Origin: a bacterium
GTDB lineage: Bacteria; Chloroflexota; Dormibacteria; Aeolococcales; Bog-877
DNA: 64,000 bases
Assembly: GCA_021795235.1 (NCBI GenBank)
Contig: JAJYPP010000002.1
Location: forward strand, 62,001 to 126,000
Direction of reading: 5' to 3'
Part shown: in pieces, positions 43,867 through 51,817 of the stretch
Numbering within the stretch: position 1 is the stretch's first letter
Layout: every line of letters begins with the position of its first letter
The notes under the pieces: generated by a model
What the model was told of the DNA's origin: nothing
The model's input: the letters and a program-made list of their open reading frames with translations, nothing else
Databases searched by the model: none
Position numbers and translations under genes: made by a program

Positions 43867-45957
43867 CTACGGTCGGCTCCGTCCCGTCGCGGCCCCACCC
43901 TGGGCGGGGATGGCCGACTCCAGCTGCCCGGTCATGACCGCGGGGTCGCAGGTCGGCAGCAAGCAGGCGAAGTGGTGGCATACAAAGGCGGTGGCGCCCT
44001 GCGGGAGCGGGTCGCGGTCCTTCGCCAGCGGCGGACCACATCGGCCACCGCCATCCCCACCCGTCCGTCGGCCGACTGCGACGGCCAGGTTGGGCAGGTG
44101 CCTGAGCCTGGCCGCCCGGACCAGGGCGAGATGATCGACGGCCGCGTCCTCGGTGACGATGGCCAGTTCCAACATCCCCGAACTGTGCAGCTGAGCGCAA
44201 TGCAGCAGGCCGCCCATGCCCGCCGGCATGCCCGCGGCCGCGGGTCCCAGGATGCCCAGCGCCGCCTCTGCCCGTTCCGACCAGGCACGGTCCCCAGTCA
44301 GGGCACCGAGTCGCAGGCAGAGCTCGACCATGAGGGAGTTGCCAGACCGAACCGCGCCGTCGTCGAGGCCCATCGGCCGCACCAGCAACAGCGGGTCCTG
44401 ACCATCCGCGATGTCGAACCACAAGCCGGTGCCGGGGTCTCGCATCTCCCGATCCGCCTGAGTGGCGAGCGCCAGCGCCCAGTCGAACCAGATCGTCCGG
44501 CCGGTCGCCTCGTGCAGCTGCAGGGCCGCCAGCCCCGTCTGGGCCAGGTCCTCAAGTTGGGCGGGCAGCCTGCCGACCGACCCCTCCACCAGATGTGGCA
44601 AACGCCCCTCCACGCCACCAGCGGCCCCCAGCAGCAGGCTGCCCGTGGTCTCGGCCGCCACTTGGTAGCGGCTCTCCCCGGTGACCACTCCGAGCTCACT
44701 GAGGGCGGAAACCATGGCGGCGTTCCAGGCCGACACCACCTTCTCATCTCGGCTCGGTTGAGGGCGTCTCCGCCGCACCTCGAGCAGTCGCTGTCTCAGC
44801 GGGCCGCCCATGGGATCGCCGGGGAGGTCGCCGGCGCTGGCCTCCCAGCCCCGGGCCGCCTGCAGCACCAGCCGTTGGTCGACCATGGCCTTCGGATCAA
44901 GACGGAACAGCTGCTCCAGCCCCGCCTGGTCATCCGCGGCCAGGGCTTCCAGTTCGCTCCGGCTCCACAGGTAGGTCGCCCCTTCGCCGGCCGGCGTGTC
45001 GGCATCCAGGCTGGCGGCGAAGCCACCATCGGCGAGGCGCAGCTCCGCCAGGGCGAAATCGGCCGTGCGACGGGCGGTGTGGAGGGCCCCAGGCTCCCTC
45101 GCCACGAGGAAGAGGTGCAGGTAGCAGGCTATGAGCTGGGCCTGGTCGTAGAGCATCTTCTCGAAGTGCGGCACCGCCCACTGATCATCGACCGAATAGC
45201 GGTGGAAACCGCCCCCAAGCTGGTCTTGGATCCCCCCCTTGGCCATGCCCTCAAGGGTCTTGCGGGCGACGGCCAGAGCGCGCTCGTCGCCGGTTAGGGC
45301 GGCCCGAGTGAGCAGGAACTCCAGCAACGGGGCCTGGGGGAACTTGGGAGCCCCTCCGAATCCCCCGTGGACCGGATCAGCCCGGGCCGCCAGGGTGTTG
45401 GAGCAGGTACGCAGACCCGGCTCCGCAAGCGGCAGGAGCTCCGGGGACTCCCGTGCCTCCGGGGCTGCCGCCAGCTCCCTGGTCAGATCCTGCGCCACCC
45501 GAACCGCCTCCTGGTGTCGGGTGCGGTAGGCGTCGGCGACCGAATCCAGAACCCGGCCGAAGCCCGGTAGTCCGTGACGGTCATGGCGCGGAAAGTAGGT
45601 CCCTCCATAGAAGGGCCGTCCATCCGGCAGCAGGAACATCGTCATCGGCCATCCCCCTGACCCGGTGAGCGCCTGCAGCGCCGCCATGTACACCCGGTCG
45701 ACGTCCGGCCGCTCCTCTCGATCCACCTTGATGGAGATGAACAGCCGATTCTGCAGAGCGGCCAAGCGCTCATCCTCAAAGCAGTCATGGGCCATCACGT
45801 GGCACCAGTGACAGGAGGAGTAGCCCACGCTGAGGAGGACGGGCCGGTCCTCCTCCCGGGCGCGCGCAAACGCCTCTTGGCCCCACGGATACCAATCGAC
45901 CGGATTGGACTGGTGCTGCCGCAGGTACAAGCTGGTCTCCTGTCCCAGGCGATTCAC
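43867..45957 (-). CDS. DUF255 thioredoxin-like protein (YyaL/SPATA20 family)
   Basis: 696 residues, full length. The N-terminal thioredoxin-fold domain has SVGYSSCHWCHVMAH with Cys49-x-x-Cys52, and SGGWPMTMFLLPDGRPFYGGTYFP. The remainder is an (alpha/alpha)6 barrel like N-acylglucosamine epimerase / glycosidase folds (GGFHRYSVDDQWAVPHFEKMLYDQAQL). Function of the family is not settled; a redox or sugar-related role has been suggested. GTG start with AAGGTGG upstream. The SDR gene follows 60 nt downstream on the same strand. Confidence 0.93.
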   Translation of the reverse strand: MNRLGQETSLYLRQHQSNPVDWYPWGQEAFARAREEDRPVLLSVGYSSCHWCHVMAHDCFEDERLAALQNRLFISIKVDREERPDVDRVYMAALQALTGSGGWPMTMFLLPDGRPFYGGTYFPRHDRHGLPGFGRVLDSVADAYRTRHQEAVRVAQDLTRELAAAPEARESPELLPLAEPGLRTCSNTLAARADPVHGGFGGAPKFPQAPLLEFLLTRAALTGDERALAVARKTLEGMAKGGIQDQLGGGFHRYSVDDQWAVPHFEKMLYDQAQLIACYLHLFLVAREPGALHTARRTADFALAELRLADGGFAASLDADTPAGEGATYLWSRSELEALAADDQAGLEQLFRLDPKAMVDQRLVLQAARGWEASAGDLPGDPMGGPLRQRLLEVRRRRPQPSRDEKVVSAWNAAMVSALSELGVVTGESRYQVAAETTGSLLLGAAGGVEGRLPHLVEGSVGRLPAQLEDLAQTGLAALQLHEATGRTIWFDWALALATQADREMRDPGTGLWFDIADGQDPLLLVRPMGLDDGAVRSGNSLMVELCLRLGALTGDRAWSERAEAALGILGPAAAGMPAGMGGLLHCAQLHSSGMLELAIVTEDAAVDHLALVRAARLRHLPNLAVAVGRRTGGDGGGRCGPPLAKDRDPLPQGATAFVCHHFACLLPTCDPAVMTGQLESAIPAQGGAATGRSRP

Positions 45958-46006
45958 CCAACCACCTTAAGTGAGCGCGCGCAGGGCCGGCTGGAGACGT
46001 GGCTGA

Positions 46007-46012
46007 GACAAT
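46007..46012 (+). promoter_or_regulatory. -10 box, leaderless start of the envelope-lipid operon
   Basis: GACAAT six nucleotides before the ATG at 46019, no SD. No -35 match. Confidence 0.35.
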
Positions 46013-46018
46013 CGCCAG

Positions 46019-46906
46019 ATGGCTGATCCCGAGATTCCTGAGCCGCTCCCCCTACTCCGGCTCGGGCTCGACGGCACCGCCGTGGTCCTGCACCTCCTGG
46101 GTCCCAGCCGATATCTGATCGCCGACGCTGTTGGCCGGGCCGCCTTCGCGGTGCTGCCTCGCCGCCGCCGCACAACCATCGCCAATTTCGGGATGGCCTT
46201 CCCCCAGATGGGCCGCCGCGAGCTGCGCCGGCTGGCGCGGCGCAGCTTTTGCGAGTACGGCAGGACCAGTGTCGACTTTCTCTGGGTGCACCGGTTGTCT
46301 CGGCCCGAGTTAATGCGCTCGTTTCGCGGCTTCGGAGCGGAGCGTGTGCTGCAGATGAGGGCCGAGGGCACAGGCGGAGTGCTAGTGCTGATGCACCTCG
46401 GCGCCTGGGACGCGGGAGGGGCCTACGCGCTGGCTCGGGGGCTGCCCTTGACCACCGTGATGGACGAAGCTGGCAGCCGCGCCTTGCAGAATCTCATCGT
46501 CTGGGCGCGAGCCCGGATCGGGCTGCGCGCAGTGCTGGCCTCGGCATCGGCCCGGACGCTGTTGCGGACCCTGCGCACCGGGGGCTGGGTGGCGTTGCTG
46601 GCCGACATTCCCGGGGACACGCCTTCGGTCGAGGTCGACTTCCTGGGCTGCAGGACGCGCTTCTCGATCGCCCCCGCCCTGCTCGCCTCCAGGGCCGGCT
46701 GCCCCATGTTCGCGGTGGTCTCGGTGCGCTCTCCGGCGGGGGGCTACCTGGTGGAGGTTCACCCTGGTGTGACGGTGGAGCGCGACTCCGACCCAGAGGT
46801 GGCGCTGCGACCGATCCTGGACATCTTCGAGGCCGCGGTTCGGCGCTGGCCAGAGCAATGGTTCCCGTTCGACCAGGACCGGCTGCAGGCGTGCCGGCAG
46901 GACTGA
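46019..46906 (+). CDS. Lysophospholipid / PIM-type acyltransferase (LpxL-HtrB family)
   Basis: 295 residues. The acyltransferase H-x4-D motif is LMHLGAWDAGG (His126, Asp131), followed by the family's TVMDEAGSRALQN and PGDTPSVEVDFLGCRTRFSIAPALLA regions. In actinobacteria this family includes PatA, which acylates phosphatidylinositol mannosides; LpxL itself is unlikely in a cell without lipid A. A GT4 glycosyltransferase follows directly, as patA-pimA do in mycobacteria, so a glycolipid acyl transfer role is inferred. First gene of a five-gene run to 51 kb. Confidence 0.85.
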   Translation: MADPEIPEPLPLLRLGLDGTAVVLHLLGPSRYLIADAVGRAAFAVLPRRRRTTIANFGMAFPQMGRRELRRLARRSFCEYGRTSVDFLWVHRLSRPELMRSFRGFGAERVLQMRAEGTGGVLVLMHLGAWDAGGAYALARGLPLTTVMDEAGSRALQNLIVWARARIGLRAVLASASARTLLRTLRTGGWVALLADIPGDTPSVEVDFLGCRTRFSIAPALLASRAGCPMFAVVSVRSPAGGYLVEVHPGVTVERDSDPEVALRPILDIFEAAVRRWPEQWFPFDQDRLQACRQD

Positions 46907-46907
46907 C

Positions 46908-48074
46908 TTGCAAAGTGTCAAGGGCTTGCGGCTGGCCTGGCTGGGCCATGCCTCCGGCCGCCGTGCCGACGGCCTGAGCACCTATTCGGAGCAGGTGGTC
47001 CAAGGACTTCTGGAACGGGGAGCGGAGGTCCGGTTTCACCACGCCGCCGGAGATGGCGGGGTGGTGCCCGGCCGGCCCCTGGAGGTCGTCTCGTGGCCCT
47101 CCATCAAAGTCAAGACGGTCACCGTGCCCCAGCCGGGGTTCAAGCCCCAGATGGCGGCCTGGCTGAACTCGCGCCGCCCCGCGGTGACGCACTGCTCGTT
47201 GAGCATGACCCTGGCGGACGGCTGGGTGGCGGAGCAGGCGCTCCGGGCGGGGAGCGCCACGGTGGTCACGTTTCACCTCCCCTTCGGGCTGGTCGGGAGC
47301 TCCAGGGCGGCGGTGATGCAGGAGCTGCACCGCTTCTGGGCCCGCCGGCTGGGGAGCTACCAGCGGGTGATCGTGTTCAGCCAGGACCACCTGGAGCGGC
47401 TGACGCGCGTCGGCTTCACCCGCGAGCGACTGCGGGTCGTGCCCAACGCCGTGGACCTGGATCTGTTCTCACCGGGGATCGGCACCCTCCGCCGATCCCG
47501 CCTGCCTGAGGCCGGACTGGTGGTCGGGTACCTGGGCCGCCTGGACCCGGAGAAGGGGATCCGCCAGCTGCTGGTCGGCTTCCGGCGAGCGGAGCTGGGG
47601 CCAGACGCTCGGCTGCTGGTCGCCGGAGACGGGGTGCTGCGACCGATGGTTCAAAGAGCGGCCGCCGGAGATCCGCGAGTCCTGCACCTGGGACGCCTCC
47701 AGGGGATTCGCGCCCGAGTGGACTTCTGGCGCTCGATCGACCTGTTCTGCCTCCCCTCCAGCGCCGAGGGCCTATCGCTGTCCCTGCTGGAGGCGATGGC
47801 GACAGGTCGGGCCGTGGCGGTCACCGCCGCAGGCGGACTCGAGGCGGCGGGCCCGGGGGGGCTGGAGCTCGACCCCCGCCGGCTGGCGGACTCGGTGGCC
47901 GCCCGCCTCAGCGAGGCGGCTCAGCACCCGGAGCTGGTCCGGGAGAAGGGAGCGCTCGCCCGCGCCGAGGCCGTGCGTCATCATGGCATTGAGACCATGG
48001 TGGGCCGTCTGCTGGACATCTACTCGGAACTGGGAGCAGTGGCCCCGGAGCACGAAGGAAGGAAGGCAACTTGA
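46908..48074 (+). CDS. GT4-family glycosyltransferase (PimA-like)
   Basis: 388 residues, GT-B fold. N-terminal LRLAWLGHASGRRADGLSTYSEQVVQGL is the acceptor-side start with the glycine loop; the donor half opens VVGYLGRLDPEKGIRQLLVGF, and the E-x7-E sugar-nucleotide motif is SSAEGLSLSLLEAMATG. GT4 enzymes here commonly mannosylate phosphatidylinositol or transfer glucose to diacylglycerol. TTG start at 46908, one base after the acyltransferase stop. Donor and acceptor not determinable. Confidence 0.88.
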   Translation: MQSVKGLRLAWLGHASGRRADGLSTYSEQVVQGLLERGAEVRFHHAAGDGGVVPGRPLEVVSWPSIKVKTVTVPQPGFKPQMAAWLNSRRPAVTHCSLSMTLADGWVAEQALRAGSATVVTFHLPFGLVGSSRAAVMQELHRFWARRLGSYQRVIVFSQDHLERLTRVGFTRERLRVVPNAVDLDLFSPGIGTLRRSRLPEAGLVVGYLGRLDPEKGIRQLLVGFRRAELGPDARLLVAGDGVLRPMVQRAAAGDPRVLHLGRLQGIRARVDFWRSIDLFCLPSSAEGLSLSLLEAMATGRAVAVTAAGGLEAAGPGGLELDPRRLADSVAARLSEAAQHPELVREKGALARAEAVRHHGIETMVGRLLDIYSELGAVAPEHEGRKAT

Positions 48075-48946
48075 CCCACAGGCCGCGGACCGCCTTGGTG
48101 GTCGACAGTGGCGCATGCCTGGCGCCCGCCCTGGGGGAGGCGCCCTGGGTGCAGATCGTGCCCATGTCCATCGAGATGGACGGCAGGGTCCTCCGCGACG
48201 GGCTCGACATCACCAGCGACGAGTTCTACTCCCGCCTGGCCCAGCCAGGGCCCCTGCCCACCAGCAGCTCCCCCTCTCCAGGCGATTACCTGGAGGCATT
48301 CCGCAGCTGTGACGCCCCCGCCATCGTCTGCCTCACCATCCCCGCGCGGTTCTCGATGATGGGCAAGTCCGCACGGCTGGCGGCTGAGCTGCTGCGGGAG
48401 CAGCAGCCCAACCGCAGGGTCGAGGTGATCGACACGGGCACCGCCGCCGGGGGGTTCACCCTGGTGGCTGAGGCCGCCGCCCAGGCCTGCGCGCGGGGAC
48501 TGGGACTGGACGAGGTCAAGGAGCACACGCGCGCGGTGGCCAGCACCGCCCGTGTGATCGCCACCCTGGACACCATGCGATTCCTGGTGCGCAGCGGGAG
48601 GATCCCCGCCCTCGCCGGCCGCAGCAGCGATCTCCTCCACGTGCGGCCGGTCTTCGCGTTCTCGGGCGGCGACGTGCACCGCCTGGCCCTGGTGCGCGGC
48701 ACCAAGAAGGCGATGCGGGTGGTCGCCCAACAGCTGCGCGACCGGATCCCCGCCGATGTCAGCGTGCGCCTGGCGATCTTCTGCGGGGCCGACCCAGCGT
48801 CCGTGCCCCTGCTGGAGCAGGATCTCCGCGAGCTCTTCGGGGATCAGACCGTGGAGCGGTTGAGCCTGACCCCGGTGATCGCGCTACACACGGGCCCCGG
48901 CCTGGTGGGCGCGGCCGCGGTGGTTGATCGGCCACTGCCATCCTGA
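48071..48946 (+). CDS. DegV family protein (fatty-acid binding)
   Basis: 291 residues. DegV signatures: ALVVDSGACLAP, IVPMSIEMDGRVLRDGLDIT, LPTSSSPSPGDYLEAF with the TS-S lipid carboxylate pocket, VIDTGTAAGGF and the DTMRFLVRSGRIPAL segment. FakB-type DegV proteins hold fatty acids for phosphorylation by FakA; no FakA is in this window. TTG start overlapping the GT4 stop as TTGA, with an extended AAGGAAGGAAGG SD. Probably supplies or senses acyl chains for the acyltransferases around it. Confidence 0.9.
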   Translation: MTHRPRTALVVDSGACLAPALGEAPWVQIVPMSIEMDGRVLRDGLDITSDEFYSRLAQPGPLPTSSSPSPGDYLEAFRSCDAPAIVCLTIPARFSMMGKSARLAAELLREQQPNRRVEVIDTGTAAGGFTLVAEAAAQACARGLGLDEVKEHTRAVASTARVIATLDTMRFLVRSGRIPALAGRSSDLLHVRPVFAFSGGDVHRLALVRGTKKAMRVVAQQLRDRIPADVSVRLAIFCGADPASVPLLEQDLRELFGDQTVERLSLTPVIALHTGPGLVGAAAVVDRPLPS

Positions 48947-49632
48947 TGGTGTCGGCGGGGCCCTTCCGGTCCCCGGTGGCGATCGTGGCGCTCTGGGCCG
49001 GCGCCTACTTGCTGGGGGGGATACCGGTCGGCTGGCTGGTGGGACGGGCCGCTGGAGTGGATCTGCGCCGCGTGGGGACGGGGAAGATCGGGACCAGCAA
49101 TCTCTTTCACACGGTCGGCCTGCTCCCCGCGGCCCTGGTCGGTCCCTTGCAGTTCGGTCAGGGTTTGCTCCCGGTTGTGGCTGGCGAGCTCCTGCACGCG
49201 GCCCCATGGGTCATTGCCGGAGCCGGCCTGACGGCTGTGATAGGGAACGGCTGGCCGTTCTACTTCCGCTACAACGGCGGCCGCGGGGTGGCGACCGCGA
49301 CCGGGGCCGTGGCCCTGTGGTCCATGACCGGGCTGGCCTTCGTCTTGCTGCTGCTGGCGGTGAGCGGTCTCGCCCGGCGCAGCGGGCTGGGCGTGCTGCT
49401 CGCCTATCTCGGCCTGCCACTGGTCCTGTGGTGGAGCGGGGCTCCGACCGCCTTTGCCGTCACCGGTATCGGGGTGTTGATCTGTCTCTTGCTGCGGCGG
49501 TTCGAGGGCTACGACCTGTGGCACCGCGGCGGGACGGTGCCTGGGGACAGCTTCACGCGCCGGCTCATCGACGATTGGCGCCCCGGGCCCGGGGCCACCG
49601 ACCCGGATTCACCAGTAAACTCGCAGGCGTGA
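48946..49632 (+). CDS. PlsY-like glycerol-3-phosphate acyltransferase
   Basis: 228 residues, five membrane segments. The three PlsY motifs are recognisable but diverged: motif 1 as GTGKIGTSNLFHTVG (usually GSGN-x-GATN), motif 2 as IGNGWPFYFRYNGGRGVAT (usual GH-x-x-P-x-F and FKGGKG; the His is Asn here), and motif 3 as LGVLLAYLGLP. PlsY transfers an acyl group from acyl-phosphate to glycerol-3-phosphate. The altered motif residues mean it may be a specialised paralogue. The ATG shares one base with the DegV stop. Confidence 0.8.
   Translation: MVSAGPFRSPVAIVALWAGAYLLGGIPVGWLVGRAAGVDLRRVGTGKIGTSNLFHTVGLLPAALVGPLQFGQGLLPVVAGELLHAAPWVIAGAGLTAVIGNGWPFYFRYNGGRGVATATGAVALWSMTGLAFVLLLLAVSGLARRSGLGVLLAYLGLPLVLWWSGAPTAFAVTGIGVLICLLLRRFEGYDLWHRGGTVPGDSFTRRLIDDWRPGPGATDPDSPVNSQA
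49616..49621 (+). promoter_or_regulatory. -10 box before fumarase
   Basis: TAAACT inside the end of the plsY-like gene, seven nucleotides before the fumarase GTG, no SD. It could give fumarase its own leaderless transcript. Confidence 0.4.
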
Positions 49633-51050
49633 GCGAAGAGGCGGTTCGGTTGGAGCGGGACTCCATGGGAGAGCTGGCGGTTCCGGCCCGCGCGTACTAC
49701 GGAGCCTCGACCCAGCGGGCTGTCGTCAACTTCCCGGTATCGGGGCTGCGGCTCCCGCGCCGGATGATCGGCGCCCTGGGCGCGATCAAGCGGGAGGCGG
49801 CCCGGGTCAACCTCGAGCTGGGTCTGCTCGACCAGGCGCGAGCCGAGGCAATCGCCTCGGCGGCTGACGAGGTAGCCCGCGGCCTGTTCGACCAGGAGTT
49901 CGTGGTCGACGTCTTCCAGACCGGCAGCGGCACCTCCTCCAACATGAATGCCAACGAGGTGATCGCCAACCGAGCGCTGGAGTTGCTGGGTGCCAACCGC
50001 GGCGACCGCTCCACCATCCATCCCAACGATCACGTGAATCTGGGACAGTCCAGTAACGACGTGTTCCCGACCGCCATCCACCTGGCGGCGCTGGCAGCCC
50101 TGGCCGAGGACTTGGACCCAGCCCTGGCGCAGTTGCAGGCGGCGCTGGAGCGGCAGCGGGAACAGCTGTGGGGGGTGATCAAGACCGGGCGCACCCACCT
50201 GCAGGACGCGACTCCGATCCGGCTCGGCCAGGAGTTCCTCGGCTACCGGGGCCAGGTGGAGAGGACCCGGCAGCGGCTGGGGGCCGCCCGCGCCCAGCTG
50301 CTCGAAGTGGCGCTGGGAGGCACCGCGGTGGGCACGGGAATCGGGTCGCACCAGGAGTTCGCCGGGCGGGTGCTCGAGCGCCTGAGCGCGATCTACGACC
50401 CCAATCTCCGGGAGTCGGACAACCACTTCCAGGCGCAGTCGAACCTGGACGCAGTTGTGTTCACCTCCGGGGTGGTGCGGGCAGCCGCCATCTCCATCCA
50501 CAAGATCGCCAATGACATCCGCCTGCTCAGTTGCGGCCCGCGAGCGGGCATCTCGGAGCTCAGCCTGCCGGCGGTGCAGCCGGGGTCGTCGATAATGCCG
50601 GGCAAGGTCAACCCGGTCATCTGCGAGTCGGTGCTGATGGTGGTGGCCCAGGTCATCGGCTGCGACGCCACCGTGGCTTTCGCGGGCGCCACCGGCTCCC
50701 TGCTGGAGCTGAACGTGATGCTGCCGGTGGCGGCTCACAACCTCCTGGAGGCGATCGAGCTGCTGGCCCGGGCGAGCGCCAACTTCGCGGCCAACGCGGT
50801 TGAGGGGCTGACCGCCACCGATCGAGGCCCCGCCCTGCTCGAGCAGGGGCTGGCCATCTGCACCGGGCTGGTGCCGGCGATTGGCTACGACGCCGCGGCC
50901 GCGATCGCCCACACCGCCTTTGAGTCGAACCGCACGGTGCGGGAGGTGGCGTTGGAGCGGTCCGGGCTGACCGCGGAGGAGATCGACCACCTGCTGGATC
51001 CCGAGCGCCAGGTCGAACCCACCCTGACCGGGCCCAGCCAGCCGGGCTGA
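49629..51050 (+). CDS. fumC: Fumarate hydratase, class II
   Basis: 473 residues, aspartase/fumarase superfamily. Signature GSSIMPGKVNPV (about 319-330), with GTSSNMNANEVIANRA, HPNDHVNLGQSSNDVFPTAI and KTGRTHLQDATPI; the last two supply the substrate-binding Asn-Asp and catalytic residues. It interconverts fumarate and malate in the TCA cycle. Aspartase is less likely given the HPNDHVN context. GTG start at 49629 overlaps the plsY-like stop as GTGA; the frame is open for 235 codons upstream but that is a shadow of plsY-like. Confidence 0.95.
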   Translation: MSEEAVRLERDSMGELAVPARAYYGASTQRAVVNFPVSGLRLPRRMIGALGAIKREAARVNLELGLLDQARAEAIASAADEVARGLFDQEFVVDVFQTGSGTSSNMNANEVIANRALELLGANRGDRSTIHPNDHVNLGQSSNDVFPTAIHLAALAALAEDLDPALAQLQAALERQREQLWGVIKTGRTHLQDATPIRLGQEFLGYRGQVERTRQRLGAARAQLLEVALGGTAVGTGIGSHQEFAGRVLERLSAIYDPNLRESDNHFQAQSNLDAVVFTSGVVRAAAISIHKIANDIRLLSCGPRAGISELSLPAVQPGSSIMPGKVNPVICESVLMVVAQVIGCDATVAFAGATGSLLELNVMLPVAAHNLLEAIELLARASANFAANAVEGLTATDRGPALLEQGLAICTGLVPAIGYDAAAAIAHTAFESNRTVREVALERSGLTAEEIDHLLDPERQVEPTLTGPSQPG

Positions 51051-51059
51051 TCACCTCGG

Positions 51060-51581
51060 TCAGCCCAGTGGCTGTGGCTCCAGCAGGGTGCTGATGAACC
51101 AGCGTCCTCCCACCTCGACGCTTTGGAGATTTGGAGGCAGGCCCAGAGGCTGATGCTGCAGGAGCCCACAGCTGTAGGGGCGATCGGTGCGGCTGCGATA
51201 GCAGATCTCAATCGTCACCGCCACGGTCCTGGACCGCCCCTGCCCGAGAGCGCCATCCACCACCGGGGACACCAGCAGCACGTGGTCAGCCTGCAGGGTG
51301 CGCAGCTCCGCTCCCGCCTGGCTGCGCTCGGCCGGGGAGAGATACGCCTTCAGCTGGGTGAGGTTCGCGGTCCGCAGGGCCTCGATGTAGCCGACCGCGG
51401 CCCCGGCGGGGCTGGAGTGGGAGGCGTCCGGCTGGGGATGGCTGGTGGCCACCTTCAGCAGCACCAGCACGAGCAACACTCCCGCGGCCAGCCCGGTCAC
51501 CCGCCAATTGGCGCCGCGTCTGGGGGGGCTGAGCACCGGCACTCCGGGCTCGTCGGGACCGGTCCGCGGTTCTTGGGTCAC
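51060..51581 (-). CDS. Single-pass membrane protein with extracytoplasmic domain
   Basis: 173 residues, not recognised. One membrane helix (about 28-47, VTGLAAGVLLVLVLLKVA) after a short polar N-terminus, then a domain with AAVGYIEALRTANLTQLKAYLSP and TVAVTIEICYRSR that resembles NTF2-like/lumazine-binding anchored lipoprotein-like domains; weak resemblance only. Two Cys may form a disulfide. I place the start at GTG 51579-51581, five nucleotides after GGAGG, instead of the GTG 13 codons upstream. Convergent with fumC. Confidence 0.6.
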   Translation of the reverse strand: MTQEPRTGPDEPGVPVLSPPRRGANWRVTGLAAGVLLVLVLLKVATSHPQPDASHSSPAGAAVGYIEALRTANLTQLKAYLSPAERSQAGAELRTLQADHVLLVSPVVDGALGQGRSRTVAVTIEICYRSRTDRPYSCGLLQHQPLGLPPNLQSVEVGGRWFISTLLEPQPLG

Positions 51582-51817
51582 GGGTGCCTCCGGGCTGCTC
51601 CACCTCGGGCCGCCATCCACTCCGACCAGCGTCGCGGCCTGATTGTCGCCGACGGCGAGGTGCGGGGGACACCGGCCTCAAAGGCCAGGATCGAAACCAA
51701 ATGGTCCTCTGCGGCGTTGCTAGGGTTGGGCACGGCGCGAGTAGTGCGCCTCCCCCGCCTGGCCGGGCTCCGGGAAACCGGTGGCCGCTGGCCCCGCGCC
51801 GTGCCCAATCGACAATT

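Noticed and set aside
43003-45297. 764-codon plus-strand frame opposite the DUF255 gene
   Set aside because: Long antisense frames are expected at very high GC; the minus-strand gene has clear thioredoxin-like motifs and an SD.
48924-49628. N-terminal extension of fumarase by 235 codons
   Set aside because: It overlaps the PlsY-like gene in another frame; fumarase homology begins at the GTG at 49629.
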